Notes: generated from the sequence alone by a model not told the origin. A stretch of 64,000 bases of DNA from Lota lota (GCA_026745465.1 JACYXH010000398.1:173335-237334), one strand, 5' to 3'; shown: positions 50,301 through 60,455, numbered from the stretch's first letter. Program-made: numbers and translations.

Positions 50301-53300
50301 GTCAGTAACCCTTGCAAATCACTGGATATAAATAAATGATCTATAGCTAATTTACAAAGTGAAGCATATGGAATAAGAACTTACCAGTTAACTCCCTCTT
50401 CTGTTCTGGTTTATCCTTTTTCAATAAAATACAAATGTAAATAAAATATCAACATTGGGTTCATTACAAGGGCATCATCTAATAACTCCACCACTGCCAG
50501 CTAAGTTCACACATATTATTGTGTTCTGTATCCAACCAGTAATAACACTTACCTTCTCAAGTATTAGATGAGCCAATGCTATATAGAGATAAACAATACA
50601 GCAATATGTCAGGACAGCAGTCACTATCATTCAGCATAACCTTGATACATGTTAGTTTAATGTAACATGATACATGTTAGACTTTAATGTAACATGATAC
50701 ATGTTCAAGTTTAATGTAACATGATACATGTTAGAGTTTAATGAAACCATGATACATGTTAGTTTAATGTAACATGATACACGTTAGTTTAATATAACAT
50801 GATACATGTTAGACTGTAATGTAACTTGATACATGTTAGAGTTTAATGTAACATGATACATGTTAGTTTAATGTAACCATGATACATGTTAGTTTAATGT
50901 AACCATGATACATGTTAGACTTTAATGTAACATGATACATGTTAGACTTTAATGTAACATGGTACATGTTAGAGTTTAATGTAACATGATACATGTTAGT
51001 TTCATATAACACTTACCTCCCAGGACTATGATTGATATTATGAAAAATATGCATCCTATTATTATGAACAGCTCAATATATTCTATACATGTAGAATCAG
51101 TTGAATCAGTTCCTGGTTTCCACTCTGAATTAGCCTCTACACAGAAGAACATCTTCACAGACTGAATAAGTGTAGGGAGACGGCTGCCATTATCGTGGTC
51201 AAACAAGGACAAAAGTCTTTCTAGCCTTTGTCCCTGCTCTGTGTGGTCATGATGACTCAGTGAGCTACGTTATAAACGCCACTGAGCTGACGTTATGCTG
51301 GCCACATTGCCCCAGCTAGGAAAGTAGTGTCTTATATACATGGATAGATCCATTCTATAATATAATATCTAGAGGAATTTGTTCAGTAGGTCTGCCACTC
51401 TGGTCCCTCTGCTAGGTAGGCTCTGACTCTCTGCTACAATTAGTTGAAATGTTTTGAATCACAGCCATATCATTTGACTTGGTGTGAGTCAGTAACTCTT
51501 GCAAAACACTGGATATAAAGAAATGATCTATTACTCATTTACAAAGTGAAACATGTGGAATAAGAACTTACCAGTTAACTCTCTCTTCTCTTTTGGTGTA
51601 TCCTTTTTCAATAAAATACAAATGTAAATACAATATCAACATTGGGTTCATTACAAGGTCATCATCTAATAACTCCACCACTGCCAGCTAGGTTCAAACT
51701 AATTATTGTGTTCTGTATGCAACCAGTAATAACACTTACCTTCTCAAGTATTTGATGAGCCGATGCTATATAGAGATAAAGAATACAGCAACATGTCAGG
51801 ACAGCAGTCACTATCATTCAGCAAAACCATGATACATGTTAGTTTAATGTAACCATGATACATGTTAGTTTAATGTAACCATGACACATGTTAGTTTAAT
51901 GTAACCATGATACATGTTAGTTTAATGTAACCATGATACATGTTAGTTTAATGTAACCATGATACATGTTAGTTTAATGTAACCATGATACATGTTAGAG
52001 TTGAATGTAATGCTTACCACCCAGGACTATGAGTGATATTATGAAAAATATGCATGCTATTATTATGAACAGCTCAATATATTCTATACATGTAGAATCA
52101 GTTTAATCAGTTCCTGGTTTCCACTCTGAATTAGCCTCTACACAGAAGAACATCTTGACAGACTGAATAAGTGTAGGGAGACGGCTGCCATTATCGTGGT
52201 CAAACAAGGACAAAAGTGATGGAAGCGTGCTTCCACACCAGAGCTGTTTGGTCCGTTTGAATCTAACCCTGAAGAGTTTCCACCGATGTCATCTTTCGTT
52301 AGGGGTGGTGTATCATTTGAACTCTAGTTTGGTCCAAACTAAACCACTGTGGTCCACTTGAAAACGGGGTTCTATGTCCGCTTCCAGGTGAACTCTGGTT
52401 TGGTTTGCTTTAGGTTTTGAACGTGATCCTACACAACTATAACTGCGGTCAAGCTAGCCGTCACTCGCAACTCCGTGGTCAAGCCAGCCACCCCTAAATT
52501 AGGAGTGCACGTGTATTTTATCCTTTATGGCAAATGCATTTAAACGGCCAAGCACAAGCAGACATAGAGAGTTAGCGACTTTTCACATGTGACTATGTCC
52601 GGTTTTAAAAATAAAGGGTTAACACAGGGTATGTGCAAAAACTGCAGTGACTACACACTTAAATAAAATCAAGCATATTTTCCTTTAAAAAAAAATCATT
52701 TTAGAGAATGAAAAGTCCCACATTATGACATTGAGATGACTTTATGTCTGAGACTTGCTCTAAAAACAATTTGCTCCATAACTTCTGACAGTGGCTGATA
52801 TATTTGAGATCAGGACATTTTTGATATTACAGTGTGTTAATACAATGCCATAACACATGTGTTATTACATTTACAATGTTAATACAATGTGTTATTACAG
52901 CAAGTTTCAGTCATTCTTAGGTAAAAATGTGAGACTTTAATTTTGAAATTCTCTAAAATAACAGTAAAAACGCTTGATTTTGGGTAAATGTATATTCAGA
53001 GTTGTCATTATCTCAAATATATCAGGCATTGTCAGAATTAATTGAGCAATGTGTTTTTACAGCAAGTTTCAGTAATAACGATACTGTAAAAATGCTTGAT
53101 TTGGTTTAAGTGTGTAGAGGATGTTGTTCAGTAGGTCTGCCACTCTGGTCCCTCTGCTAGGTAGGCTCTGACTCTCTGCTACAATTAGTTGAAATGTTTT
53201 GAATCACAGCCATATTATTTGACTTGGTGTGAGTCAGTAACCCCTGCAAATCATTGGATATAAATGAATCATCTATTACTCATTTACAAAGTGAAACATA

Positions 53301-56300
53301 TGGAATAAGAACTTACCAGTTAACTGCCTCTCCTTTTCCTGTTCTTTCTTTTTCTATAAATGTGAATAAAATATAAATATTGGGTTCATTACAAGGTCAT
53401 CATCTAATAACTCCACCACTGCCAGCTAGGGTCACGGAAATTATTGTGTTCTGTACCAAACCGGTAATAACACTTACCTTCTCAAGTAATAGATGAACCA
53501 ATTCTATATAGAGATAAAGAATACAGCAACATGTCAGGACAGCAGTCACTATCATTCAGCATAACCATGATACATGTTAGTTTAATGTAACATGATACAT
53601 GTTAGTTAATTGTAACATGATACATGTTAGTTTAATGTAACATGATACAAGTTAGTTTAATGTAAACATGATACATGTTAGTTTAATGTAACGCTTACCT
53701 CCCAGGACTATGATTGATATTATGAAAAATATGCATCCTATTATTATGAACTGCTCAATATATTCTATACATGTAGAATCAGTTCCTGGTTTCCACTGTG
53801 AATTAGCCTCTACACAGAAGAACATCTTGACAGACTGAATAAGTATAGGGAGACGGCTGGAATTATCGTGGTCAAACAAGGACAAAAGTCTTTCTAGCCT
53901 TTGTCCCTGCTCTGTGTGGTCATGATGACTCAGTGAGCTACGTTATAAACGCCACTGAGCTGACGTTATGCTGGCCACATTGCCCCAGCTAGGAAAGTAG
54001 TGTCTTATATAGATGGATAGCTCCATTCTATAATATAATATCTAGAGAATGTTCTTCAGTAGGTCTGCCACCCTGATCCCTCTGCTAGGTAGGCTCTGAC
54101 TCTCCGCTACAATTAGTTGAAATGTTTTGAATCACAGCCATATAATTTGACTTGGTGTGAGTCAGTTACCCTTGCAAATCATTGGATATAAAGGAATGAT
54201 ATATTACTAATATACAAAGTGAAACATGTGGAATCAGAACTTACCAGTTAACTGCCTCTTTGTTTCCTGTTCTCTCTTTTTCTATAAAATAAAATGTGAA
54301 TAGAATATCAACATTGGGTTCATTACAAGGTCATCATCTAATAACTCCACCACTGCCAGCTAGGTTCACACATATTATTGTGTTCTGTATCAAACCAGTA
54401 ATAATACTTACCTTCACATGTCTTAGACAAAGAAATGCTATAAAGTGATAAACAACACAGCAACATGTCAGGACAGCAGTCACTATTATTTAGCATAACC
54501 ATGATAAATGTTACTTTAACGTAACCATGATACATTTTAGAGTTTAATGTAACCTTGATACATGTTAGAGTTGAATGTAACCATGATACATGTTAGAGTT
54601 TAATGTAACCATGATACATGTTAGAGTTTAATGTAACCATGATGCATGTTAGTTTAATGTAACAATGATACATGTTAGAGTTTAATGTAACCATGATACA
54701 TGTTAGTTTAATGTAACGTGATTCCGGTTAGTTTAATGTAACATGATACATGTTAAGATAAGAGTTAAGAGTTTAATAAAACGCTTACCTCCTATGATTG
54801 ATGTCAACACTAGTAAGCATCCTATTATTATGAACACAATAGTAACATATTCAATACATTTAGAATCAGTTGTATCAGTTCCTGGTTTTGTCTGCACCCC
54901 TCCCACAGAATAACATCTGAAATGAGAATGACAAAACCACGTTTAGTTCTTAGGGTAGGATAGTGTATATACGTTCTTAGGGTAGGATAGAGATATGGTG
55001 TTGGGACTCCTGGTCCAAAGGTACTGGGTTCGATCCTCAATGCCCACTACCTGTAGGCCTTCAGGTAGGTTCTTGAGCTACATGCCTAACCCCCACCTGC
55101 TCCTAATGACCTGTATCTACCTGGGCCTGAATTCACTGTATGCTGCTTTGCAGAAAATTACTAAATAGTCAATTATATTTATTGTCAAGCATCATTAACA
55201 TTTTAACAATATGTAATTCTGACATTTGTATGATTAAATAGAACAGTAAACAATATGACATTATGACTATTGAATGTATTCTGAGAACAGGCAAACAAAA
55301 GCCACAACAGTGCATGATATATGGCCCAGGCCTAATTCTAAACATACCATTATTGTACTGTCTATATAGATTGTTAAATTAACTCCATGTGGGAGTGTGT
55401 GTGGATGATGGCTGGTTTAAGCAGCCTCACCTGGCCCGAGTCAGACTGATTGGAGTCTGGAGCGAGGTGATGCTGCACACCTGTTGCACATTGAGTAATC
55501 AATGTGCACACCTGTTGCACATTGAGTAATCAATGTGCACAGGTTAAACCAGCCATCACCGCACACACTCAAGGAAAGCTCTCCGGCATGGCAGCATGGA
55601 GCACCATCTGCGTGCCTCATTCTACGCAACCTTTACAATAAACCGGTTTTCCAAAATCACCATCCTGTGTCCATTGGTTCGGAGGAGCCCGAGGAAAGTC
55701 AAGGAGGTGGAGTGGGAAAAGCCACTTAGGTGGTGTGTAGTATGGGACTATGCTACACTCCACTTACATCGTGTGGGGTTGGCATGACGACGTGCCATCT
55801 GAGAATGTTCCATCAGTACATTGAAGGCACTCTGTGTCTTTATCTGCTGTTCCTGTATGAATATACATGTTTTATTTAAACATGACTGTTCTTCGATGTT
55901 GTGTGACCATTTGTGACAACATGTTTGTTTTTGGTTTTATCGGTTAACAGTTAAAATATCACAAGCTCAAATTCACCAACATTGTAGGAAAAAGGAAATA
56001 GAGAATTGTAATTCAAAGGAGTTGCTGGCTACTGAGTCATTGCCAGACTGTTGTAGATGATCATGGAGTAACTTACACACTAATACATTCAATGGTAAGA
56101 AGCTGGATGGCCCTTTATAGGGCTGAATAGATTGCAGCAGATGTCAATTTATTTATCAATTTAGCTATAATTAATGTTGACATACAGTTTATATGTCAAC
56201 ACTAACCTGTTTGACTGATGTATTGACCAGGACTGCAAACCGTGTGTCTCTGAGCGGCCATACATCCCCCTCTGTTAGAGTCAGTACAGAAGTATCCATC

Positions 56301-57898
56301 CAGGGGCTCACACAGAGCATCTGATGTTGATGTACACGACTTCTTCACCTTCAGGCCGAGACCTGTCAATCACAACAGTTACAGAGAAACCTCAGAGGGC
56401 ACAACTTCTCCCAACTGAGATCCACCTGAACCAACGTTAACATCATAACATAATCAACAGTATATTTAAAATAATCAAATTATAGGAATGTACCTGTGTC
56501 ACACTTTGTACAGTTAGAGCATTGCTTCTGTCCATTAAGGCCTTTTTTGAAAGTACCTTTGGTGCAATCTGTGCACTTTGTTATGCTGATCTCTGTGCAG
56601 TCCATTTCAACATGCATTCCTGTTGGAAAGAACGTTTTAAATATGTTGTAGATTAATAGATAGTTTATGTTGTACATGTTGCCTATTTCTGGACAGTCCA
56701 TGTTGTAGATTTGTTGACAGTATACATTGTATATGTTTTAGATTAGTAGACAGCATAGTTTGTCTATCTTTTAGAGTAGTAGACCATATATGTTGTATAT
56801 TTGTAGACAGTATATGTTGTACATAAACCAGACGAAACCTGTTAATTGCATACCAAATTTTACGCCACAATTTTTGCGATTATCCAATATATGCCATTAT
56901 CCGAAGAGGAGTTTAGAAAACCAATTACAGGCTACAGGTACATTCCACTGGGGAATAACTTCTTCGACGTCTTCATGAGAACTCTCAAAGACCCTTTTCC
57001 TTCTTGGGTTTACGTTGCTTTGGTGAGCACTGAGAAGCTTATCCTTTTGTTTCCCGATCCTGGAAATCTACGGCTTTGAGACGCCAAAACACTCCTTTTC
57101 TAACTCTTTCAAAACATTAATTTGGTCAACAAGACACAGGACTTTCGTTTCGACTTTTTTCTGCCATGGCGCATAAAGTCTTGCTAGATATGGCTGTAAC
57201 TAATGAAGATATCAAATCAAATAAACCCACGTGACTAATCTCATCAGAAAAACTTGCCAGGCTTGTGCACATGTAAGAGCAATATCAAGGAAGTTCTGCG
57301 GAGAAAAAGGAACAGGGCCAGGCGATAAAGGCACTTGTTTTAAAGGAGGTGTACTGAGTAGGCGTGGAAGGGTCTTTTGATCGGTCTACTTTTGAAGCAA
57401 GTGTACTTGTTAGAAGACATTTATAGAGTAAACCCGCTGTGAGGTGGACGCCCCGCGGTGATCCTAATGGTTTCGGGATGAGTATGCAATTAGCCGGTTT
57501 ATGCAAATAAGCAGTTCAAACAATATTTATTTGGTAATGTCATATACTTTTAATGGCTATGCATACATCCGATATATGCGTTTATCCAACATGCAATTAA
57601 ACTATTTTGCCTGTATATATTGTTGATTTGTAGACAGTACATGTCGTAGATTCCTAGACAGTATATGTTGTCGATTTATAGACAGTATATCTTGTATATG
57701 TTGTAGATTTGTAGACAGCTTGACAATAATTCATATTTTACGCTTACCAGGAGGACATGCAGGGCAACACTCAAGTCCTACTCTGTACTCATCCAGCAGA
57801 CACCGTGAAGCAACGGCAACGTACAAAGTATTAGAAACTGAACATATTAACATGAATTGTAGAAACATGGTTGCCAGGTTTGTAGGAGCTTCAACCAT
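41356..57898 (-). CDS. tnfrsf14-like: Gene 4: TNFRSF14 (HVEM)-like receptor with expanded tail-exon array
   Basis: Core exons: 57898-57748 (ATG of MVEAPTNLATMF; second ATG 57868 begins MFLQFMLICSVSNTLYV; CRD1 DEYRVGLECCPACPPG), 56619-56494 (126 nt), 56362-56207 (156 nt, ALCEPLDGYFCTDSNRGG, QYISQTG), 55852-55768 (85 nt), 54916-54789 (128 nt, CYSVGGVQTKPGTDTTDSKC, span TIVFIIIGCLLVLTSIIGG), 54437-54412 (26 nt, AFLCLRHVK), 54281-54245 (37 nt, KKREQETKRQLT) and terminal exon 41498-41356 (ETTPLMSSDSPEPTSDLQEH ... GHPEV). Phases 1,1,1,2,1,0,1 give 852 nt, 283 residues, the size expected of an HVEM-type receptor. A type I membrane receptor with three to four CRDs is inferred. Eight tandem cassettes lie between exon 7 and the terminal exon. 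A solo LTR sits 10 nt inside the intron 4 donor. The 5'UTR acceptor AG is AT (57951-57952), with TTTCAG nine nt downstream as a likely replacement. Confidence 0.82.
41700..42440 (-). mobile_element. Transposon-like fragment with three exon-like pieces
   Basis: Minus strand: 42431-42410 (MKRSKPS, donor GTGTGC), 42286-42198 (AAFRKYPPKRTPAVEEASVL, PSSPLLSTEH) and 41991-41938. The opening MKRSKPSGA resembles the start of hAT-related ZMYM1-like proteins common in fish genomes; that is recognition from a short motif and uncertain. The third piece is open in two frames and I cannot fix its phase. No transposase core is present. Confidence 0.35.
42660..43735. repeat. 13-bp and 23-bp GC-rich minisatellite
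   Basis: Starts with about ten 13-bp units (GAGCGCTCTCACA), then 23-bp units joining GAGCGCTCG and GAGCCGCTCTCACA. Same flanks as the 14-bp array at 2104-2735, so the two arrays are alleles-by-descent at paralogous loci with different unit lengths. Overlapping plus-strand open frames are repeat artefacts. Confidence 0.95.
43935..44290 (-). other. Truncated cassette flank
   Basis: Contains the roughly 350-bp sequence found upstream of each cassette transmembrane exon (GACGGCTGCCATTATCG, TTGTCCCTGCTCTGTG, CTAGAGGATGTTGTTCAG) but no transmembrane exon. Its left side is fused to the minisatellite flank at 43.94 kb. Confidence 0.6.
44300..45080 (-). mobile_element. Third copy of the transposon-like fragment
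   Basis: Minus strand: exon-like piece starting at 45069 (MAERIEKSDLYLLYNCPDMQ, then KPPEAGEEASDLPSSPLPKE) with donor at about 44948, and a 54-nt piece at about 44651-44704. The second half aligns with 42198-42286, but the N-terminus differs (MAERIEK instead of MKRSKPS). The element family is not certain. Confidence 0.35.
45222..45480. mobile_element. Dispersed teleost repeat
   Basis: Contains TTTCATTGTCACATACACAT, TGCATTTAACCCATCCCTCA, GGAGCAGTGGGCAGCC and TAAGTGTCTTACTAAGGACA, the hallmarks of a short repeat widespread in teleost genomes. Single copy in this window. Class not assigned from sequence alone. Confidence 0.55.
45754..45943 (-). pseudogene. Cassette C8 of gene 4, transmembrane exon missing
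   Basis: The 23-nt exon 45943-45921 (ELLDQLYK) and the 31-nt exon 45784-45754 (KAQERERKIT) have good splice sites and correct phases. Upstream, the 25/26-bp repeats (46005-46115) run directly into the sequence before the small exon of C7, so the transmembrane exon was deleted. Confidence 0.7.
46149..47048 (-). pseudogene. Cassette C7 of gene 4, donor lost
   Basis: Transmembrane exon 47048-46938 (111 nt, lacks one DST triplet, span FIIIACIFSIISIIVLG) ends GGAG|ATAAAC instead of GGAG|GTAAGC. Followed by exons 46342-46317 (ALAHLILEM) and 46179-46149 (EAPEQKRELT), both with intact sites. A 500-bp 25/26-bp array lies between the first two exons. Confidence 0.75.
47484..47943 (-). CDS. Cassette C6 of gene 4: transmembrane and tail exons
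   Basis: Exons 47943-47824 (120 nt, EANSEGKPGTDSTDST, CIQYIEQFIIIICIFFIIST), 47676-47651 (26 nt, ELAHLILEK) and 47514-47484 (31 nt, KAQERERERA). All donors and acceptors are present; phase 1 in, 1 out. Could be included after exon 7, or be a non-expressed duplicate. Confidence 0.6.
48379..48837 (-). CDS. Cassette C5 of gene 4: transmembrane and tail exons
   Basis: Exons 48837-48718 (EANSEWKIGTDSTDST, CIEYIEKFIIIGCIFFI), 48572-48547 (26 nt) and 48409-48379 (DTPEQKRQLT). The donor of the first is GTAAAA, weaker than the others. A lysine precedes the membrane span. Confidence 0.6.
49273..49949 (-). pseudogene. Cassette C4 of gene 4, donor lost
   Basis: Transmembrane exon 49949-49830 is open but ends GGAG|ATAAAC. 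Without splicing the frame continues into the 25/26-bp repeat as DKRLIKLLTCIMVTLNSNMY before stopping. Downstream exons 49465-49440 (ALAHLILDK) and 49303-49273 (KEQQRERQLT) are intact. Confidence 0.75.
50385..51136 (-). CDS. Cassette C3 of gene 4: transmembrane and tail exons
   Basis: Exons 51136-51017 (EANSEWKPGTDSTDST, CIEYIELFIIIGCIFFIIS), 50578-50553 (ALAHLILEK) and 50415-50385 (DKPEQKRELT), all with GT/AG sites and phase 1 in, 1 out. The 25/26-bp array occupies 50640-51005. Confidence 0.62.
51137..51560 (-). promoter_or_regulatory. Representative cassette upstream flank with TATA-like box
   Basis: Each cassette is preceded on the minus strand by the same roughly 400-bp flank. It holds CATGTATATAAGACAC (TATA-like, here near 51.33 kb), TGAGTCA (AP-1-like, near 51.255 kb) and a 17-codon frame MAAVSLHLFSLSRCSSV that stops inside the transmembrane exon. 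Conservation may only reflect recent duplication, so promoter activity is a guess. Confidence 0.3.
51572..52137 (-). pseudogene. Cassette C2 of gene 4, in-frame stop
   Basis: Transmembrane exon 52137-52018 has TAA in the TDSTDST stretch (the same change as the gene 2 cassette). Exons 51765-51740 (ASAHQILEK) and 51602-51572 (DTPKEKRELT) are intact. Its upstream flank was replaced by the transposon relic at 52212-53110. Confidence 0.75.
52212..53110. mobile_element. Truncated copy of the foldback-type transposon
   Basis: Shares GGAAGCGTGCTTCCACACCA and GGGTTCTATGTCCGCTTCCA with 25866-27320. Right part lost; joined at about 53.11 kb to the CTAGAGGATGTTGTTCAG flank of the next cassette. Confidence 0.5.
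53317..53809 (-). CDS. Cassette C1 of gene 4: transmembrane and tail exons
   Basis: Exons 53809-53699 (111 nt, EANSQWKPGTDSTCIEYIEQ, span FIIIGCIFFIISIIVLGG), 53503-53478 (ELVHLLLEK) and 53353-53317 (37 nt, KKKEQEKERQLT). All sites intact. It is nearest to gene 4 exon 7 (54281-54245), whose phase-1 donor fits the phase-1 acceptor here. Confidence 0.62.
54495..54775. repeat. 25/26-bp minisatellite in intron 5 of gene 4
   Basis: About 10 units, several with the extra GAG. Lies within 15 nt of the donor at 54788. Confidence 0.9.
55388..55757 (+). mobile_element. 370-bp solo LTR in intron 4 of gene 4
   Basis: Begins TGTGGGAGTG, ends ATGCTACA, flanked by CTCCA at 55383-55387 and 55758-55762. Genes 2 and 3 show the empty site (TTAACTCCACTTACATCG). 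An internal 29-bp block starting CACCTGTTGCACATTGAGTA is duplicated in tandem (about 55477-55540). Orientation by AATAAA at about 55.637 kb is opposite to gene 4. Confidence 0.85.
56640..57720. repeat. Intron 1 repeats and small transposon of gene 4
   Basis: TAGACAGTATATGTTGTA repeats (about 56640-56820, 57610-57720) flank a roughly 770-bp insertion homologous to 31305-32095. A 77-codon plus-strand frame (56846-57079) is kept in both copies, but I see no family signature in it. Confidence 0.5.
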
Positions 57899-59133
57899 CA
57901 AACTGTTTAACAACGTGTAGTCACAGACTTTTCTTGAAGTTCTGAAATATATGGGGAGAGAAAAAAATAACGATTAATAAATAAAATAAATTAATATAAT
58001 TTATTTACTGGTTCTGACCAAGTAATTTAATTGGACAAGAGGCATTTGTGACAGCTATACAGCTATACAGCTGTTTCTAAGAACCATTGATCACATGTAT
58101 CACAACAGAAGTTCATCCGTGTCAGACAAGTCTCACTGGAAACACTGCGTTTGGTTTAGGCGAGGGGAAAAGTCATCAACACTATCTGTGAATTCTTATT
58201 TGCATTTACTGCCACCTACTATGGTTGCAATAAATACCAAAAAGTAATATATCAAACAGCTATTGGAAATGATATATCTATTGGGGACACTTTGAAACAT
58301 GAGACGTATCTGCAGGACCCCCTGGTGGTTTATTCTGCACTACATGAGTTATGGTCTATAGGGAGCTGTGAATCGGGAGCTAATTTCAGCTTCGTCGTGC
58401 GTCTCAGGTTAATTTATACCAGGATTTCTAAGCCTTTCGGCGATATCCAGTGCGATGGAAAATGACACAAGGCCCTATTCCGAGGTCAGCTCGCTTAAAC
58501 TAATTAGTTGTGATGTTCAAGTTGTTATGTGCACACTATAGTGGCCTATGTCTTTCTAACTATCTAACTCCCCACAGCTGCCCGTTTTCCTGTTTTCCTG
58601 TTTTCCTGCATTGTGCTCTTTTCTCATGTGAGAAACTCCTGACTAAGCTTCTCTCCCCAACAATGTGTCTCTTCTTGACTGCACATCCTCTCCCTAAATC
58701 GTGTATGTTGCCTTGACCGTACATTGTATCCATTATAAATAATACATGGCGCCATAGATGATGAATCACGACAAGGTGTCTGGCCGTAACTGTGCATTGA
58801 ACCCGTTATAGATGGCAAATGGCGCCATCTAGTGACGTCTGAGATGGTGTTTGCTCCACTCTACAAAAAGGGCTTCATCCAGGGCGCTTTTTTCACAGTT
58901 GCCTTTGAAACTGTGTCTTTTATGTGCTGCAGCATATGAAATAATGAAATTATTCGAGCCAGCCACCAGGTATTCAATTTGCTACAACACCGGTAAAACG
59001 CATGTTAATACCAGGTGCAACGCGGGGAGGTAATCAGTCAAATACATCTAATGAATCATTCTTCACATACCTTATGATGTTCCCAGGAGCCAGAATGCTT
59101 GGTCTTCGCATAGTTTTTCCGAGAGCGATCTGA

Positions 59134-59143
59134 GAAAGCGAAA
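59134..59143 (+). promoter_or_regulatory. ISRE/IRF-like box GAAAGCGAAA
   Basis: A perfect match to the GAAANNGAAA core of interferon-stimulated response elements, about 580 bp downstream of the gene 4 promoter-like module (in intron 1). The gene 3 counterpart at about 33.95 kb is disrupted. Confidence 0.35.
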
Positions 59144-59211
59144 GTAAGAATGGCATTATCAACTTATCACAATTTTTTTTTACAGTTTAAGTTTTAGAAA
59201 CCACCTGAAAT

Positions 59212-59700
59212 TATATCTGTCTCGGGGCCGTTATATTGAACATTGAGTTTTGATGAAATTGCACAGCAGGACTTGCGCTATTCACCCCAAGATAAATCAC
59301 ACGGGAGCTATTGTGGGTCCCAATAAAAAAGGAAAAACACATTGCTACCGGTTTTATTCATGTTTATTAAATTACCAATCCATTATTTTAAGTTGGTATA
59401 TTTCACCTCGTTCTAACCTTGAAATAGCTGCTACGCTCGTTATTTAAACCCTTCTAACCCCCCCCCCCCCCCCCCCCCCCCCCAACAAACTATTTATTTG
59501 CTATTTGTTTGCTGTTGATATATCTGGTTTTAAAAAGAAAAACAATGTTAACTAATCTACATAGTGATTACAGTGACTTACCAGAGTAAAAGCAAAAGTA
59601 AGTATAGCACAATTTATCACTATTTTTATACACTAGTTTTATATACAACCAAAACGATTTACTAATGACTTTAATGACGAGGGTATCATATTTGACTTAA
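59212..59700. repeat. Direct repeat, left copy, with poly-C tract
   Basis: Duplicated at 61001-61500 (shared CTCGGGGCCGTT, AAATTGCACAGCAGGACTTG). Each copy carries a C-run (about 59459-59483; about 61246-61261). A 65-codon frame starting MMKLHSRTC is kept in both, with no recognised function. Confidence 0.85.
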
Positions 59701-59721
59701 ACAGCGTTTATATTACCTTAC

Positions 59722-59869
59722 TTTGATTGAGAGCGTCGAAACATTGAGTGCCAGTCGAATCACACTCTTCTACCTTCACCCAACGAAACCTAGGAGGCAA
59801 TACCTGGACATTCCTGAGGGATTCCTGAATATTCATGAAGTGTCGACGCTGCAAACGCCTTCTCATTGG
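59722..59869 (-). promoter_or_regulatory. Promoter-like module and 5'UTR exon for gene 4
   Basis: ATTGG at 59865-59869, TCCTGAATATTCATGAAG at about 59823-59840 (palindrome imperfect), donor AAA|GTAAGG at 59722/59721. It lies 1.8 kb upstream of the gene 4 ATG. Confidence 0.5.
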
Positions 59870-59984
59870 TCGGATGCTTCCCCATACGCCGAGTTGAGAA
59901 ATGGAAAAGGATGATGGTGCTATCCCACGGCTTGAAGAAGGCACGGAAGAAACAGATCTACTACAAACTCATACCTACCCTTAA

Positions 59985-60455
59985 AGGGCCTGCAATTTAC
60001 AACCAGGTGTGAGTGTGATAAATCAAAACACGTCGCTTCAAAATCCGCCCTGCCCTGTGACTTACTGACCTCACAAGTGGGAGTGTCCAACCAGATGTAT
60101 GCTGGATAGATCGGTCTACAAGGAGTGGCTGCTCACTGCAGAGCCAGTGGGTGGAGCTTGCCGAGACCAGCTCCACCTATAGGTCCAGCCCCACCCCAAC
60201 TCCCTCATACAACTGGTAGTGCAAGTTCAAGAAGCATCCACCTGCAGCCCCAGAGGAGCGCCCTTGGCTTGTCAAGCCTCTGGCATGATAGATATTCCCC
60301 TGGTTACAAGCTCCACCCATTTGGATCTGCAATGAGCACCACTTGTCTACCAGCCTACCCAGTGGACTGTACCAACTGGTAGGCTTATCTATCCATCCAG
60401 GTGGACACTCCCACTTTTGATAATGTGGGGGCAGGGCAGATTTTGGAATGGCTAA
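59985..60455. mobile_element. Foldback element with long inverted arms
   Basis: The left arm (CAAGTGGGAGTGTCCAACCA, TATGCTGGATAGATC) is mirrored on the right (TTATCTATCCATCCAGGTGG, ACACTCCCACTT). Outer parts AAAATCCGCCCTGCC and GGCAGGGCAGATTTTGG also pair. A longer member of the family seen at about 12.14 kb. Confidence 0.55.

Larger units (their letters stand above)
57960..59700. other. Intron 1 of gene 4, unassigned
   Basis: No coding exon recognised. Parts match the gene 3 intron (33.37-33.98 kb). The block 58450-58990 has no match in the window, apart from a near-repeat of the GGCGCCAT(A/C)(G/T) motif. Confidence 0.4.
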
